This document shows, one piece after another, positions 53,414 to 64,000 of a DNA stretch of 64,000 nt. The notes beneath the pieces are model-generated. The model worked only from the letters and a program-made list of their open reading frames with translations, was not told where the DNA came from and ran no database searches. The DNA is from Pseudomonadota bacterium. Lineage in GTDB: Bacteria > Pseudomonadota > Gammaproteobacteria > Burkholderiales > Thiobacillaceae. Location: NCBI GenBank assembly GCA_021836225.1, contig JAKBJA010000133.1, positions 186,001 through 250,000 of the forward strand, read 5' to 3'. Every line of letters begins with the position of its first letter. Position 1 is the first letter of the stretch. Position numbers and translations under genes: made by a program.

Positions 53414-53470
53414 AACGAAGCCGCGCATTCTATAGATGCCTTTTGCGCTTGTAAAGCCTTTGCAGCGATC

Positions 53471-54853
53471 TCAATCAGGAAAAAGTTTGCCGGGGTTGAG
53501 CAGGCCGTGCGGGTCGAATTGCCGTTTGATCGCACGCATCAGGTCAAGCGTGGCGGGATCGATTTCCCGGTCGACAAAGCGGCGCTTTTCGGTGCCGATG
53601 CCATGCTCGCCCGAGAGCGTTCCGCCCAGCGCCAGCACGCGCAGCATGATGGCGTCGAGGGCGAGGTGGGCGCGTTCCATTTCGTCGGCGTCGTCAGGAT
53701 GCACCATCAGGTTGACGTGCAGGTTGCCGTTGCCGGCATGGCCGAACGACACCACGGCCAGCCGATGCGTATGGGCCATGTGGTCGATGAAGTCGACGAA
53801 GTCGGCAAGCTGCGACACCGGCACCACCACGTCCTCGTTGATCTTGAGCGGCGCGATCTGCTTGACCGCATGCGAAAGCGATTTGCGTGCCGCCCACAGC
53901 CGTGTGATGTCGGCGCGGGCGAAGCCGCTCTTCATTTCGAGCAGACCGTCGCCGGCGAGCGCCTGTTCCAGTGCGGCGATCTGGCGCGGCAGATCCTGCG
54001 CAGCGCCGTCGGCCTCGACCATCAGCAGCGCGCGAGTGCCGGGCGGCAGGTCGTCCGCCGCGCCGGTCGGGCGGATGGCATCGATGGCGCGCTGGTCCAT
54101 GAATTCGAGTGCGCACGGCATCACGGCCTGGTGCATGACGCGGCTGACGGCATCGAGCGCGGCGCGGTTGTCGGCGAAGCACACGCGCAGGGTGGCGACA
54201 GCTTCGGGCGCGGGCAGCAGTTTCAGCGTGGCTTCGGTGATCAGCGCAAGCGTGCCTTCGGAGCCGACCAGCAGGCGGGTGAGGTCGTAGCCGGTGACGC
54301 CCTTGGTGGTGCGGCAGCCGGTGCGGATTTCCTCGCCGCTGCCGGTGACGGCGCGCAGCCCCAGCACGTAGTCGCGGGTGACGCCGTATTTGACGGCGCG
54401 CGGGCCGGCGGCATTCATCGCGAGATTGCCGCCGATGCGGCAATACGCGTTGCTGCCGGGATCGGGCGGGTAGAACAGGCCGGCGCCGCGCGCGATGCGG
54501 TCGATTTCCTCGGTCACCACGCCGGGTTCGACGACGATGAGCCGGTTGGCCGGATCGAATTCGAGCACGCGCCGCATGCATTCGAAGCTGACCACCACGC
54601 TGCCGGGTGAGGGCAGCGCGCCGCCGACGTTGCCGGAGCCTGCGCCGCGCGGGGTCAGCGCAATGCGATGTTCGAAGGCGACGCGCGCGAGCGCGGCCAC
54701 CTCGTCGTGCGACGACGGAAACAGGACCGCGTCGGGCTCGACCCGGCGCGGCGTTTCATCGCAGGCATAGAGCGCGCAGGTGGCGGCGTCGTCGAAGACG
54801 CGATCGGCCCCGAGGGCGGAACGGAAGGCGGCAAGCGCGTGGTCGGACAGCAT
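53471..54853 (-). CDS. FAD-linked oxidase, glycolate oxidase subunit GlcD-like
   Basis: 460 residues from ATG 54853. FAD-binding PCMH domain: IALTPRGAGSGNVGGALPSP, VEPGVVTEEIDRIARGAGLF, GGNLAMNAAGPRAVKYGVTR; C-terminal FAD-oxidase domain with SFGHAGNGNLHVNLMV and GTLSGEHGIGTEKRRFVDRE. This fits glycolate oxidase GlcD or a D-lactate/2-hydroxyglutarate dehydrogenase; glcE and glcF are not adjacent, so the exact 2-hydroxyacid substrate is open. Confidence 0.9.
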   Translation of the reverse strand: MLSDHALAAFRSALGADRVFDDAATCALYACDETPRRVEPDAVLFPSSHDEVAALARVAFEHRIALTPRGAGSGNVGGALPSPGSVVVSFECMRRVLEFDPANRLIVVEPGVVTEEIDRIARGAGLFYPPDPGSNAYCRIGGNLAMNAAGPRAVKYGVTRDYVLGLRAVTGSGEEIRTGCRTTKGVTGYDLTRLLVGSEGTLALITEATLKLLPAPEAVATLRVCFADNRAALDAVSRVMHQAVMPCALEFMDQRAIDAIRPTGAADDLPPGTRALLMVEADGAAQDLPRQIAALEQALAGDGLLEMKSGFARADITRLWAARKSLSHAVKQIAPLKINEDVVVPVSQLADFVDFIDHMAHTHRLAVVSFGHAGNGNLHVNLMVHPDDADEMERAHLALDAIMLRVLALGGTLSGEHGIGTEKRRFVDREIDPATLDLMRAIKRQFDPHGLLNPGKLFPD

Positions 54854-54872
54854 GGTCTCAGGTGGGCCGGGA

Positions 54873-55310
54873 TCAGGCCGGGTGCTTGTGCCCGTCAGGG
54901 TATTCGGGGGGGAGTTGCGCAATCAGCTGCGCGATCATGTCGGCGTCGAAATCCATGCCGATGTCCCAGCCCGGATTCAGCGCAATCGGCACGCCGCCGC
55001 CGATGCGGCGCAGCAGCCAGGAGAACTCGGTCAGCAGGCCGCCCGAAAAACCGGGGAAGTGCTCGACAAACGGTTTGGCGCGCTCGGGGCTGGTGAACAT
55101 CACCAGCACGCGCTCGCCGTCTTCGTCCTCGATGATCAGCGGCTCGGCCTGGGTCGAGCGCTGGAAACCCTGGATGGCATCCTTTTCGTCGCGCACCGGC
55201 ATGAACAGCTGCTGGTCGAACAGGCCCAGCACGAAAGTCTCGGGATCGAGCGTGCCGGCATGGACAGCGGCGAGCTGTTCTTCAAGCGCGTTGTGGGGAA
55301 TGAAGTTCAT
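54873..55310 (-). CDS. SseB-family protein
   Basis: 145 residues from ATG 55310 (MNFIPHNALEEQLAAVHAGT). The SseB N-terminal domain pattern is visible: DPETFVLGLFDQQLFMPVRD, PLIIEDEDGERVLVMFTSPE, and LNPGWDIGMDFDADMIAQL. SseB-like proteins are poorly understood. It ends 20 bp before the GlcD-like gene on the same strand. Confidence 0.8.
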   Translation of the reverse strand: MNFIPHNALEEQLAAVHAGTLDPETFVLGLFDQQLFMPVRDEKDAIQGFQRSTQAEPLIIEDEDGERVLVMFTSPERAKPFVEHFPGFSGGLLTEFSWLLRRIGGGVPIALNPGWDIGMDFDADMIAQLIAQLPPEYPDGHKHPA

Positions 55311-55388
55311 GATGGTCGGGCAGGACAGAGCAGGGTAAGGGCCAGTGTAACGTATGCGATGGCGCTTGCGCGGACCGGGCGCAAGCAC

Positions 55389-55820
55389 TCAGGGCTCCCA
55401 GCGCTCGGGGTTCGCCCAGAAACGGGCGTTGAGCCAGTCTGGCACGGTTTTGTAGGTCGTGAGGTCGTAATCGTAGATGCGCACGTTTTCCGCCGTGTCC
55501 GTCCCGGACAGCGTAAACCCGAGTGCGCGGAAGGTCGCCTCGTCCAGCGCACAGCCGGGCGGTGCGGCGATCAGCACGCGCGGGGCGGTGTAGAGACGCA
55601 CCTGGCTGATCAGGTGCTGGGCCTGCTGCGCATCCAGTCGGTTCAGCGCATCGATGCCGAGCGCCAGTGTGCACGGCTGGCCAGGCGGATTGTCGGGCGC
55701 GCGCACCGGTATGTCGCGCAGCACGTCGCGGGCCAGTTGCTGGGCGGCCGCATCGAGTGCGCACACGCTGTCCGGCCGGATATCCAGCAGGCGGGCCTGC
55801 AGGTGGTCGCGCCAGTGCAT
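55389..55820 (-). CDS. DUF6231-like protein
   Basis: 143 residues from ATG 55820 (MHWRDHLQARLLDIRPDSVC). Soluble. It looks like a shortened Rossmann/methyltransferase-type fold: VRAPDNPPGQPCTLALGIDA, QVRLYTAPRVLIAAPPG, and the C-terminus YDLTTYKTVPDWLNARFWAN that I associate with DUF6231. No SAM motif is preserved. Same strand as the RDD gene, 1 bp apart. Confidence 0.7.
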   Translation of the reverse strand: MHWRDHLQARLLDIRPDSVCALDAAAQQLARDVLRDIPVRAPDNPPGQPCTLALGIDALNRLDAQQAQHLISQVRLYTAPRVLIAAPPGCALDEATFRALGFTLSGTDTAENVRIYDYDLTTYKTVPDWLNARFWANPERWEP

Positions 55821-55821
55821 G

Positions 55822-56259
55822 CTAAGCCTTGCGCGGCACGCGCACCAGGCGGGTGCCCGCAATCCGGTCGTGCAGGAACTGCCGGTCGCGGTCGAACAGG
55901 GCCCACCAGAAGCCGACGCCCGCCAGCAGCAGGCCGATCAAAGCGACGACGAAACGCAGCGCGGACTGCCTGAAGGTGGGGCGGCCGCCGTTCTGGTCGA
56001 CCAGCCGGATACGCCAGGTCTTCATCGCCAGGGTTTGCCCGCTGCGCATCCAGAACGCGCTGAAGTAGGCGAACAGCACGACCGTCAGATACAGCTGGAA
56101 GGCAAAATGCCGCCAGCCGGTCTCGGCATTGCCGACCAGGTAGAGAAAGGGGAGCGAGGCGACAAACAGGACCGCGGTCACCAGCAGCAGCTCGTAGATC
56201 ATCGCGGCGATGCGCGCCAGAAAAGTGGCAGGGATGGGGGCTATTGCGTTGTCTTGCAT
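55822..56259 (-). CDS. RDD-family membrane protein
   Basis: 145 residues from ATG 56259 (MQDNAIAPIPATFLARIAAM). RDD domain: ATFLARIAAMIYELLLVTAV, GQTLAMKTWRIRLVDQNG, FDRDRQFLHDRIAGTRLV (the RDD family's conserved Arg/Asp pairs). Three or so membrane helices. Function unknown; often stress/ion related. It diverges from the first DUF2173 gene. Confidence 0.87.
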   Translation of the reverse strand: MQDNAIAPIPATFLARIAAMIYELLLVTAVLFVASLPFLYLVGNAETGWRHFAFQLYLTVVLFAYFSAFWMRSGQTLAMKTWRIRLVDQNGGRPTFRQSALRFVVALIGLLLAGVGFWWALFDRDRQFLHDRIAGTRLVRVPRKA

Positions 56260-56338
56260 GGAGGCTCTATATTGCAACTTAGGTGCGACACTTTGCCACA
56301 GCGCACCGCATACAAATCAAAATCAAGGAGGGGGCTCG

Positions 56339-56743
56339 ATGAAGATCGTAAAGCAACTCATGGCAATTCCCGGCGTTATCGCTGCCGGCGAATATGCATA
56401 CCGTGGCGACCGCTTCTCGTACGAAGGCGCCCTCACCGACGAATTCGCGCGCATGGCATCCATCCTGTGCCGCGCCAATACCCTGTCGGTCAACATGCAG
56501 TCCGAAATCTTCGACTCCTTTGCCGAAAACTGCGGCTGCCGCCCGGTGCAGGGCTGGATCGTGCGAGGGGACAAGGTAACGGTGTGTGCGGTCGGCAACT
56601 ATTTTTCCTTCATCGAAAACCGTGACGAGTTGCTGAACGACGTCATGACCATCATGCGCGCCAAGGTCGGCGACGTGCAGGACGACCTGCTGGTCAACCT
56701 GTATGCCAGACTGGGAGGCAATACCAAAGAAGCGTTGTACTGA
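56339..56743 (+). CDS. DUF2173 (roadblock/LC7-like) protein 1
   Basis: 134 residues from ATG 56339, preceded by AAGGAGGGGG. It starts MKIVKQLMAIPGVIAAGEYA and has VQGWIVRGDKVTVCAVGNYF. Family (DUF2173/COG4831) is from memory; related to roadblock/LC7 regulators and common in sulfur oxidisers. Three paralogues follow each other with their own Shine-Dalgarnos: spacing 32 and 11 bp. The C-terminal extension (LLVNLYARLGGNTKEALY) is not in the other two. Confidence 0.8.
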   Translation: MKIVKQLMAIPGVIAAGEYAYRGDRFSYEGALTDEFARMASILCRANTLSVNMQSEIFDSFAENCGCRPVQGWIVRGDKVTVCAVGNYFSFIENRDELLNDVMTIMRAKVGDVQDDLLVNLYARLGGNTKEALY

Positions 56744-56775
56744 AGCCTGACATCAAAATACAGGGGGGGATAGAG

Positions 56776-57114
56776 ATGGATCTGCAAAAAATGATGGATT
56801 TGCCGGGCGCGCTCGCGGCGTTTACTTACAGCGACAAGGGGGACCTGCAGTCGCACATGCTGCGCGAAGGCACCGAGCTGACCCCGCAGGTGCTGGATCT
56901 GCTGACGCGCTCGTGCGTCGCCAACCTGGCGATCGCCGGGATGGAAGCGCGCGGCTGGGAAGCGCTCACCGGGCAGAGCGGATTTCAGCCGCTCAAGGGC
57001 TTCTCGGTGGTGGGGCTGGAATGGTCGGTGGTGGTGAACGGCAACTGTGGTGTGGTGGTCAGGAATCGCGACGCCGACTACGAAGCCACGTTCAATGCCT
57101 TGCAGGCTGCCTGA
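56776..57114 (+). CDS. DUF2173 (roadblock/LC7-like) protein 2
   Basis: 112 residues from ATG 56776 (MDLQKMMDLPGALAAFTYSD), with AGGGGGGATAGAG upstream. Shares the pattern L-x-LPG-x-AA and PLKGFSVVGLEWSVVVNGNC with its neighbours, but lacks the QGW/VC motif form, so it has diverged. Cytoplasmic, no metal motif. Probably a homo- or hetero-dimer partner of proteins 1 and 3. Confidence 0.8.
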   Translation: MDLQKMMDLPGALAAFTYSDKGDLQSHMLREGTELTPQVLDLLTRSCVANLAIAGMEARGWEALTGQSGFQPLKGFSVVGLEWSVVVNGNCGVVVRNRDADYEATFNALQAA

Positions 57115-57125
57115 GGAGCGCGCGT

Positions 57126-57461
57126 ATGTCGCTGAAAAAAATTCTGGTGCTCGACGGCGTGACGGCCGTGTGCCGCTTCCGTGACGACGGTGTGCTCATG
57201 GAGGCCGAAGGCATGCTGTCGCAGGAATTGATGGAGCGCCTGGCGAAGTTTTCCCAGTGGTATCGCCGCATGGTGTCGGGCAATACCGACCTGTTGTCCC
57301 TGTTCACGCAGATGCGCGGCTGGTCGCCGTCGCAGGGCTGGGTCGTGCAGGGCGCCGCGATGACGGTATGCAGTTCGGGCAACATGGTCTGCCTGTTCGA
57401 GAATGCGCAGGGCTCGCTGAACGAGGTCATGCAGGCGTTGCGCGACGCGGCACACGAATAG
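57126..57461 (+). CDS. DUF2173 (roadblock/LC7-like) protein 3
   Basis: 111 residues from ATG 57126 (MSLKKILVLDGVTAVCRFRD). SQGWVVQGAAMTVCSSGNMV aligns with VQGWIVRGDKVTVCAVGNYF of protein 1, and LNEVMQALRDA with LNDVMTIMRAK. It starts 11 bp after protein 2, so the three are one operon ending at a strong terminator. Function unknown. Confidence 0.8.
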   Translation: MSLKKILVLDGVTAVCRFRDDGVLMEAEGMLSQELMERLAKFSQWYRRMVSGNTDLLSLFTQMRGWSPSQGWVVQGAAMTVCSSGNMVCLFENAQGSLNEVMQALRDAAHE

Positions 57462-57520
57462 GCGCGCTCGCAGTCTGGCGTGCTGCTGCGTCCACCCGCA
57501 GCGGCATGCTGCACACGCTC

Positions 57521-57548
57521 AACCCCTCCGTGCGCGGAGGGGTTTTTC
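57521..57548 (+). terminator. Rho-independent terminator of the DUF2173 operon
   Basis: AACCCCTCCG-TGCG-CGGAGGGGTT then T tract. Confidence 0.9.
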
Positions 57549-57696
57549 GTTGTGGCGGGGGCGTTTTGCTGCCGCCAGCGCGGGAAAAAGGACTGGAAAA
57601 CCCGCCGGACCGGCGTGATGGCAGGATTTCTTGACCGAAACATGGCAAAACGATTACCCTCACAGGTTCACCAACGAATTGATTTTTTGCCAGTTT

Positions 57697-59408
57697 ATGG
57701 AAGCCACGGGCGCCGAGATCGTCGTACGTTGTCTGGCCGAAGAGGGGGTCGAGTTCGTGTTCGGCTATCCCGGCGGGGCCGTGCTCAACATCTACGACGA
57801 AATCTTCAAGCAGAACAAGTTCAAGCACGTGCTGGTGCGCCACGAGCAGGCTGCGGTGCACGCGGCCGACGCCTATGCCCGTTCCACCGGGCGCGTCGGC
57901 GTGGCCTTGGTGACGTCCGGCCCGGGTGTCACCAACGCGGTGACCGGCATTGCCACCGCCTACATGGATTCGATTCCCATCGTCGTCGTCACCGGCCAGG
58001 TGCCGACGCCGGCGATCGGCCTGGATGCCTTCCAGGAAGTCGACACCGTCGGCATCACGCGTCCCTGCGTCAAGCACAACTTCCTGGTCAAGGACGTCAA
58101 GGACCTGGCGGTGACGATGAAGAAGGCCTTCATCATCGCCGCCACCGGCCGGCCTGGCCCGGTGGTGGTCGACGTGCCGAAGGACGTGACCGCCCATCTT
58201 ACCGACTTCGAGTATCCGGCCACGGTCGAGATGCGCTCGTACAACCCGGTGGTCAAGGGCCACAGCGGCCAGATGAAGCGCGCCGTGCAGATGATGCTCG
58301 AGGCCAGGCGGCCGATGATCTACAGCGGCGGCGGCGTGGTGCTGGGCGATGCCGCGGCGCAGCTGGTCGAACTCGCCCGCCTGCTGGGCTTTCCGGTCAC
58401 CAATACCCTGATGGGCCTGGGCGGCCACCCGGCCACCGACAGACAGAACCTCGGCATGCTCGGCATGCACGGCACCTACGAAGCGAACATGGCGATGCAG
58501 CACTGCGACGTGCTGCTGGCCGTCGGCGCGCGCTTCGACGACCGCGTGATCGGCAACCCCGCGCACTTCGCGCGCGAGCAGCGCAGCATCATCCATATCG
58601 ATGTCGACCCCTCGTCGATTTCCAAGCGCGTCAAGGTCGACGTGCCCATCGTCGGCGACGTCAGGAACGTGCTGACCGACATGCTGAGCCTGCTGAAGCA
58701 GGCCAAGGAAAAGCCCGACGCGGCCGCGCTGAACGCCTGGTGGACGCAGATCGAGTTGTGGCGTTCGAAGAACTGCCTCAATTACAACCGCAACAGCCCG
58801 ATCATCAAGCCGCAATACGTGGTGGAGAAGCTGTGGGAGGTGACCCGGGGCGATGCCTTCGTCACTTCCGATGTGGGCCAGCACCAGATGTGGGCCGCGC
58901 AGTACTACAAGTTCGACAAGCCGCGCCGCTGGATCAACTCGGGCGGCCTCGGCACCATGGGCGTCGGCCTGCCGTACGCGATGGGCGTGCAGCTCGCGCA
59001 TCCCGACGCGCAGGTCGCGTGCATTACCGGCGAGTCGAGCATCCAGATGAACATCCAGGAACTCTCGACCTGCAAGCAGTACCGCATTCCGGTCAAGGTC
59101 GTCACGCTCAACAACCGCTACATGGGCATGGTGCGGCAGTGGCAGGAGTTCTTCTACGGCAGCCGCTATGCCGAGTCCTACATGGAGTCCTTGCCGGATT
59201 TCGTCAAGCTGGCGGAGTCCTACGGCCACGTCGGCATGCGCATCGACAGGCCCGAGGATGTCGAGGCCGCGCTGAGGGAGGCCTTCTCGCCCGCGCTCAA
59301 GGAAAGACTGGTGTTCATGGACTTCCAGACCGACCAGACCGAGAACGTCTTCCCCATGGTGGAAGGCGGCAAGGGCCTGTCCGAAATGATCCTGGCGGAG
59401 GAACTGTG

Positions 59409-59409
<1 letters not shown>
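57697..59409 (+). CDS. ilvB: Acetolactate synthase large subunit
   Basis: 570 residues from ATG 57697 (MEATGAEIVVRCLAEEGVEF); a TTG 66 bp earlier is unlikely. Thiamine-diphosphate enzyme condensing pyruvate (and 2-ketobutyrate) for Val/Leu/Ile synthesis. Catalytic Glu in VRHEQAAVHAADAYARSTG, FAD-related middle domain, and the ThDP/Mg motif GESSIQMNIQELSTCKQYRI, where family members usually have GD; here it is GES. The stop overlaps ilvH (TGATG). A long leader of ~150 bp precedes it with no clear attenuator. Confidence 0.95.
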
Positions 59410-60948
<1,539 letters not shown>

Positions 60949-60963
60949 TGCGCGTGTAAGGCC

Positions 60964-61004
60964 AGGGGTGAGGCGTGGGGGGTTAACCCGTGCGCCTCAC
61001 CCCT
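60964..61004 (+). terminator. Inverted repeat / terminator after ilvC
   Basis: AGGGGTGAGGCG (60964-60975) pairs perfectly with CGCCTCACCCCT (60993-61004); an inner GGGTTAACCC adds to the hairpin, followed by a short T tract. Resembles the GTGAG-type repeats at 18051 and 22548. Confidence 0.6.
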
Positions 61005-61028
61005 TTCTACTTGCCCCTGACCGAATCT

Positions 61029-61655
61029 ATGACACATCCCCTCATCGCCCGCGAAGGCTGGCTGGTCCTCCTGGCCGCGTTTGCTGCCGCTCTCATCGCA
61101 ACCTGGCTGATCGGCTGGTGGTCGATTCCGTTCTGGATCTGGGCGGTGTTCGCGCTGCAGTTCTTCCGCGACCCGGCGCGGGTGCCGCCGGCCGACGCCG
61201 ACGCGGTGATCTCGCCGGCCGACGGCCGCATCGTCTCGGTGGAGAAGGTGCGCGACGAATACCTGGATCGCGAGGCGCTGAAGATCAGCGTGTTCATGAA
61301 CGTGTTCAACGTGCATTCGAACAAGAGTCCGGTCGATGGCGAGGTCAAGGGCCGCTGGTACAGCCCGGGCAGCTTCGTCAACGCCGACCTCGACAAGGCG
61401 TCCACCGAGAACGAGCGCAACGCGATCTGGATCCAGACCGCGCGCGGCGATGTGACGAGCGTGCAGATCGCCGGCCTGATCGCGCGGCGCATCCTGTGCT
61501 ACGTGCGGACGGGGGATAAACTGGCGCGCGGCCAGCGCTACGGCTTCATCCGCTTCGGCTCGCGGGTTGACGTCTACCTGCCGACGACGGCACGCGCCGA
61601 GGTCTCGATCGGGCAAAAAGTCACGGGCGGGCGTACCATACTGGCTCGCTGGTAA
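61029..61655 (+). CDS. psd: Phosphatidylserine decarboxylase proenzyme (short form)
   Basis: 208 residues from ATG 61029 ([20 protein letters not shown]). Pyruvoyl enzyme making phosphatidylethanolamine. Blocks: [46 protein letters not shown], and the self-cleavage site near [12 protein letters not shown] (Gly-Ser). Short PSD type as in many betaproteobacteria. Its substrate is made by PssA, encoded 12 bp downstream. Confidence 0.95.
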   Translation: MTHPLIAREGWLVLLAAFAAALIATWLIGWWSIPFWIWAVFALQFFRDPARVPPADADAVISPADGRIVSVEKVRDEYLDREALKISVFMNVFNVHSNKSPVDGEVKGRWYSPGSFVNADLDKASTENERNAIWIQTARGDVTSVQIAGLIARRILCYVRTGDKLARGQRYGFIRFGSRVDVYLPTTARAEVSIGQKVTGGRTILARW

Positions 61656-61667
61656 TCGCTGCCCCCT

Positions 61668-62459
61668 ATGCTCGACTTCCATCACCGCAAGACCGAACCG
61701 AAGCGCCGCATGCGCGATCGCGGCATCTACCTGCTGCCCAACCTCTTCACCACCGGCGCGCTGTTCGCCGGCTTCTTCGCCATTGTGCAGGCCATGGACG
61801 GCCGCTTCGAACTCTCGGCGGTGGCCATCTTCATCGCCATGGTGCTCGACGGCCTCGATGGCCGCGTCGCCCGCATGACCCACACGCAAAGCGCCTTCGG
61901 GGCCGAGTACGACAGCCTCTCCGACATGGTGTCGTTCGGCGTGGCACCCGCGTTAGTGATCTATGAGTTCGCCCTGCAGGGCATGGGCAAGCTCGGCTGG
62001 ATCGCCGCCTTCGTCTATTGCGCCGGCGCAGCGCTGCGGCTGGCGCGCTTCAATACCCAGCTGGATGTCGTGACCGACAAGCGTTTTTTCCAGGGAATGC
62101 CCAGTCCTTCGGCTGCAGCCCTGGTGGCGGGTTTCGTCTGGGTGATGGTCGAATACGGCGTGGCTGGCCATGGCGTGCGCTGGCTGGCCGCAGTGATCGC
62201 GCTGTTCGGCGGGCTGACCATGGTCAGCAACTTCCGCTACTACAGCGGCAAGGAAATCAATCTTCGCAAGAGCGTGCCGTTCTTCGTCATCCTGCTGGTG
62301 GTCCTGGCCTTCATCCTGGTGTCGACCAGCCCGCCCGAAGTGCTGTTCGGCGTGTTCCTGTTGTATGGCCTGTCGGGGTACGTCGATGCCCTGTTGCGGC
62401 GAATCCGCCACAAAAAACCGATGCAAGCGGCGGCCCCCTTGCAGGGCGGCGAAAAATAG
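61668..62459 (+). CDS. pssA: CDP-diacylglycerol--serine O-phosphatidyltransferase
   Basis: 263 residues, polytopic. CDP-alcohol motif complete: DGLDGRVARMTHTQSAFGAE then YDSLSDMVSFG. The N-terminus RGIYLLPNLFTTGALFAGFF is typical of the membrane-type (class II) Pss. It converts CDP-diacylglycerol and Ser into phosphatidylserine for Psd. Part of the ilv-psd-pssA-leuA order. Confidence 0.95.
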   Translation: MLDFHHRKTEPKRRMRDRGIYLLPNLFTTGALFAGFFAIVQAMDGRFELSAVAIFIAMVLDGLDGRVARMTHTQSAFGAEYDSLSDMVSFGVAPALVIYEFALQGMGKLGWIAAFVYCAGAALRLARFNTQLDVVTDKRFFQGMPSPSAAALVAGFVWVMVEYGVAGHGVRWLAAVIALFGGLTMVSNFRYYSGKEINLRKSVPFFVILLVVLAFILVSTSPPEVLFGVFLLYGLSGYVDALLRRIRHKKPMQAAAPLQGGEK

Positions 62460-62466
62460 ATAGAAT
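62439..62466 (+). promoter_or_regulatory. Possible promoter inside the pssA 3' end
   Basis: TTGCAG (62439), 16-bp spacer, TAGAAT (62461-62466), ending 7 bp before the ATG of the short Leu-rich frame at 62474. Confidence 0.35.
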
Positions 62467-62473
62467 TTGGACC

Positions 62474-62563
62474 ATGTCTAATCAGTCGCACCCGTCCTAT
62501 CTCCTCTGCCTGTCGAACGTCCTGTTCGGCAGCCTGCTGCTGCGCGTCGCGCGCACATACTGA
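62474..62563 (+). CDS. Possible leader peptide (Leu-rich, 29 residues) before leuA
   Basis: [20 protein letters not shown] then LLLRVARTY. Seven of 29 residues are Leu, including LL-C-L and LLL near the end, as in leucine attenuator leaders. There is no obvious downstream terminator/antiterminator pair, and a separate TATAAT lies after it (62615), so this could also be chance. Confidence 0.4.
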   Translation: MSNQSHPSYLLCLSNVLFGSLLLRVARTY

Positions 62564-62614
62564 ACCCCTCCCCCCGCAGTACCCCGCGCCGCCTGCTTCT
62601 CGCGGCAACCCCTA

Positions 62615-62620
62615 TATAAT
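62615..62620 (+). promoter_or_regulatory. -10 box of leuA
   Basis: CCTATATAAT (TATAAT at 62615-62620), the same 10-mer as at nadK/hrcA, 52 bp before the leuA start; the -35 region is weak. Confidence 0.5.
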
Positions 62621-62672
62621 GCGTCGGCCCGAGACGCCATCGAAATCGGCCCGACCCTCCATGGAGCCTGCC

Positions 62673-64000
<1,328 letters not shown>

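Noticed and set aside
57427..59229. 600-codon minus-strand frame across ilvB
   Set aside because: Shadow of ilvB; the translation shows no family and very biased composition.

Overview
The window (high GC, dense, many ATGA/TGATG start-stop overlaps) looks like the chromosome of a betaproteobacterium, most likely a sulfur-oxidising Thiobacillus relative. This is inferred from gene content and order: an ilvB-ilvH-ilvC-psd-pssA-leuA block, a pcnB-folK-dNK-panB-panC block, an rnfABCDGE-nth block, cbb3 oxidase maturation genes, small c-type cytochromes, DUF2173 proteins and PEP-CTERM secreted proteins. No ribosomal RNA, phage, transposase or CRISPR array was seen. There are three tRNA genes (Arg-CCT, Glu-TTC, Ala-GGC).

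Layout. 1-2.5 kb: 3' end of glycogen phosphorylase, then a glycosyltransferase/methyltransferase pair. 2.7-7.3 kb: pantothenate genes (panD with its own promoter; panC, panB), a deoxynucleoside kinase, folK and pcnB. 7.3-10.4 kb: a split BtuCD/FecCD-type ABC uptake locus, disturbed by a toxin-antitoxin pair, a small membrane protein and a second, decayed copy of the permease 3' end. 10.4-14.5 kb: lipoprotein cyclophilin, DsbA-like protein, ccoS, ccoI. 15-18.6 kb: the N-end-rule transferases aat and bpt, a lipoprotein metallopeptidase, thyA, folA. 18.7-20.2 kb: small genes. 20.4-25.7 kb: hemH and hrcA diverging from nadK, recN and a secreted nuclease across a strikingly palindromic repeat region. 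25.9-29.2 kb: two cytochromes c, a DUF2059 protein, a methyltransferase and an HDAC-like deacetylase. The deacetylase diverges from an acyl-CoA ligase/GNAT fusion (29.3-32 kb), giving a possible acylation writer/eraser pair. 32-34 kb: an HDOD-receiver-GGDEF protein. 34-40.5 kb: the rnf operon with nth, a DUF1841 gene and a 50-residue basic protein gene. 40.6-41.7 kb and 51.8-52.9 kb: two PEP-CTERM protein genes. 41.8-51 kb: sensor, HAD phosphatase, YecA-like, CbiM-like, hrpA, CDP-alcohol phosphotransferase, a diguanylate cyclase and a peroxiredoxin. 53-56.3 kb: tRNAs, a glycolate-oxidase-type flavoprotein and small genes. 56.3-57.5 kb: three tandem DUF2173 genes. 57.7-64 kb: branched-chain amino acid and phosphatidylethanolamine synthesis, ending inside leuA.

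The most interesting signals lie between genes. Both PEP-CTERM genes carry an 18-bp TGTCG...TTTTACAT element and a sigma-54-type GG-N10-GC promoter, and the distances between the two sites differ by 63 bp, close to six helical turns. The hrcA/nadK divergent region is an imperfect palindrome of 7-bp repeats that places a perfect TATAAT 6-8 bp from each start codon. A 23-bp dispersed repeat encodes the tail of the cyclophilin and lies where the permease has no conventional start codon.
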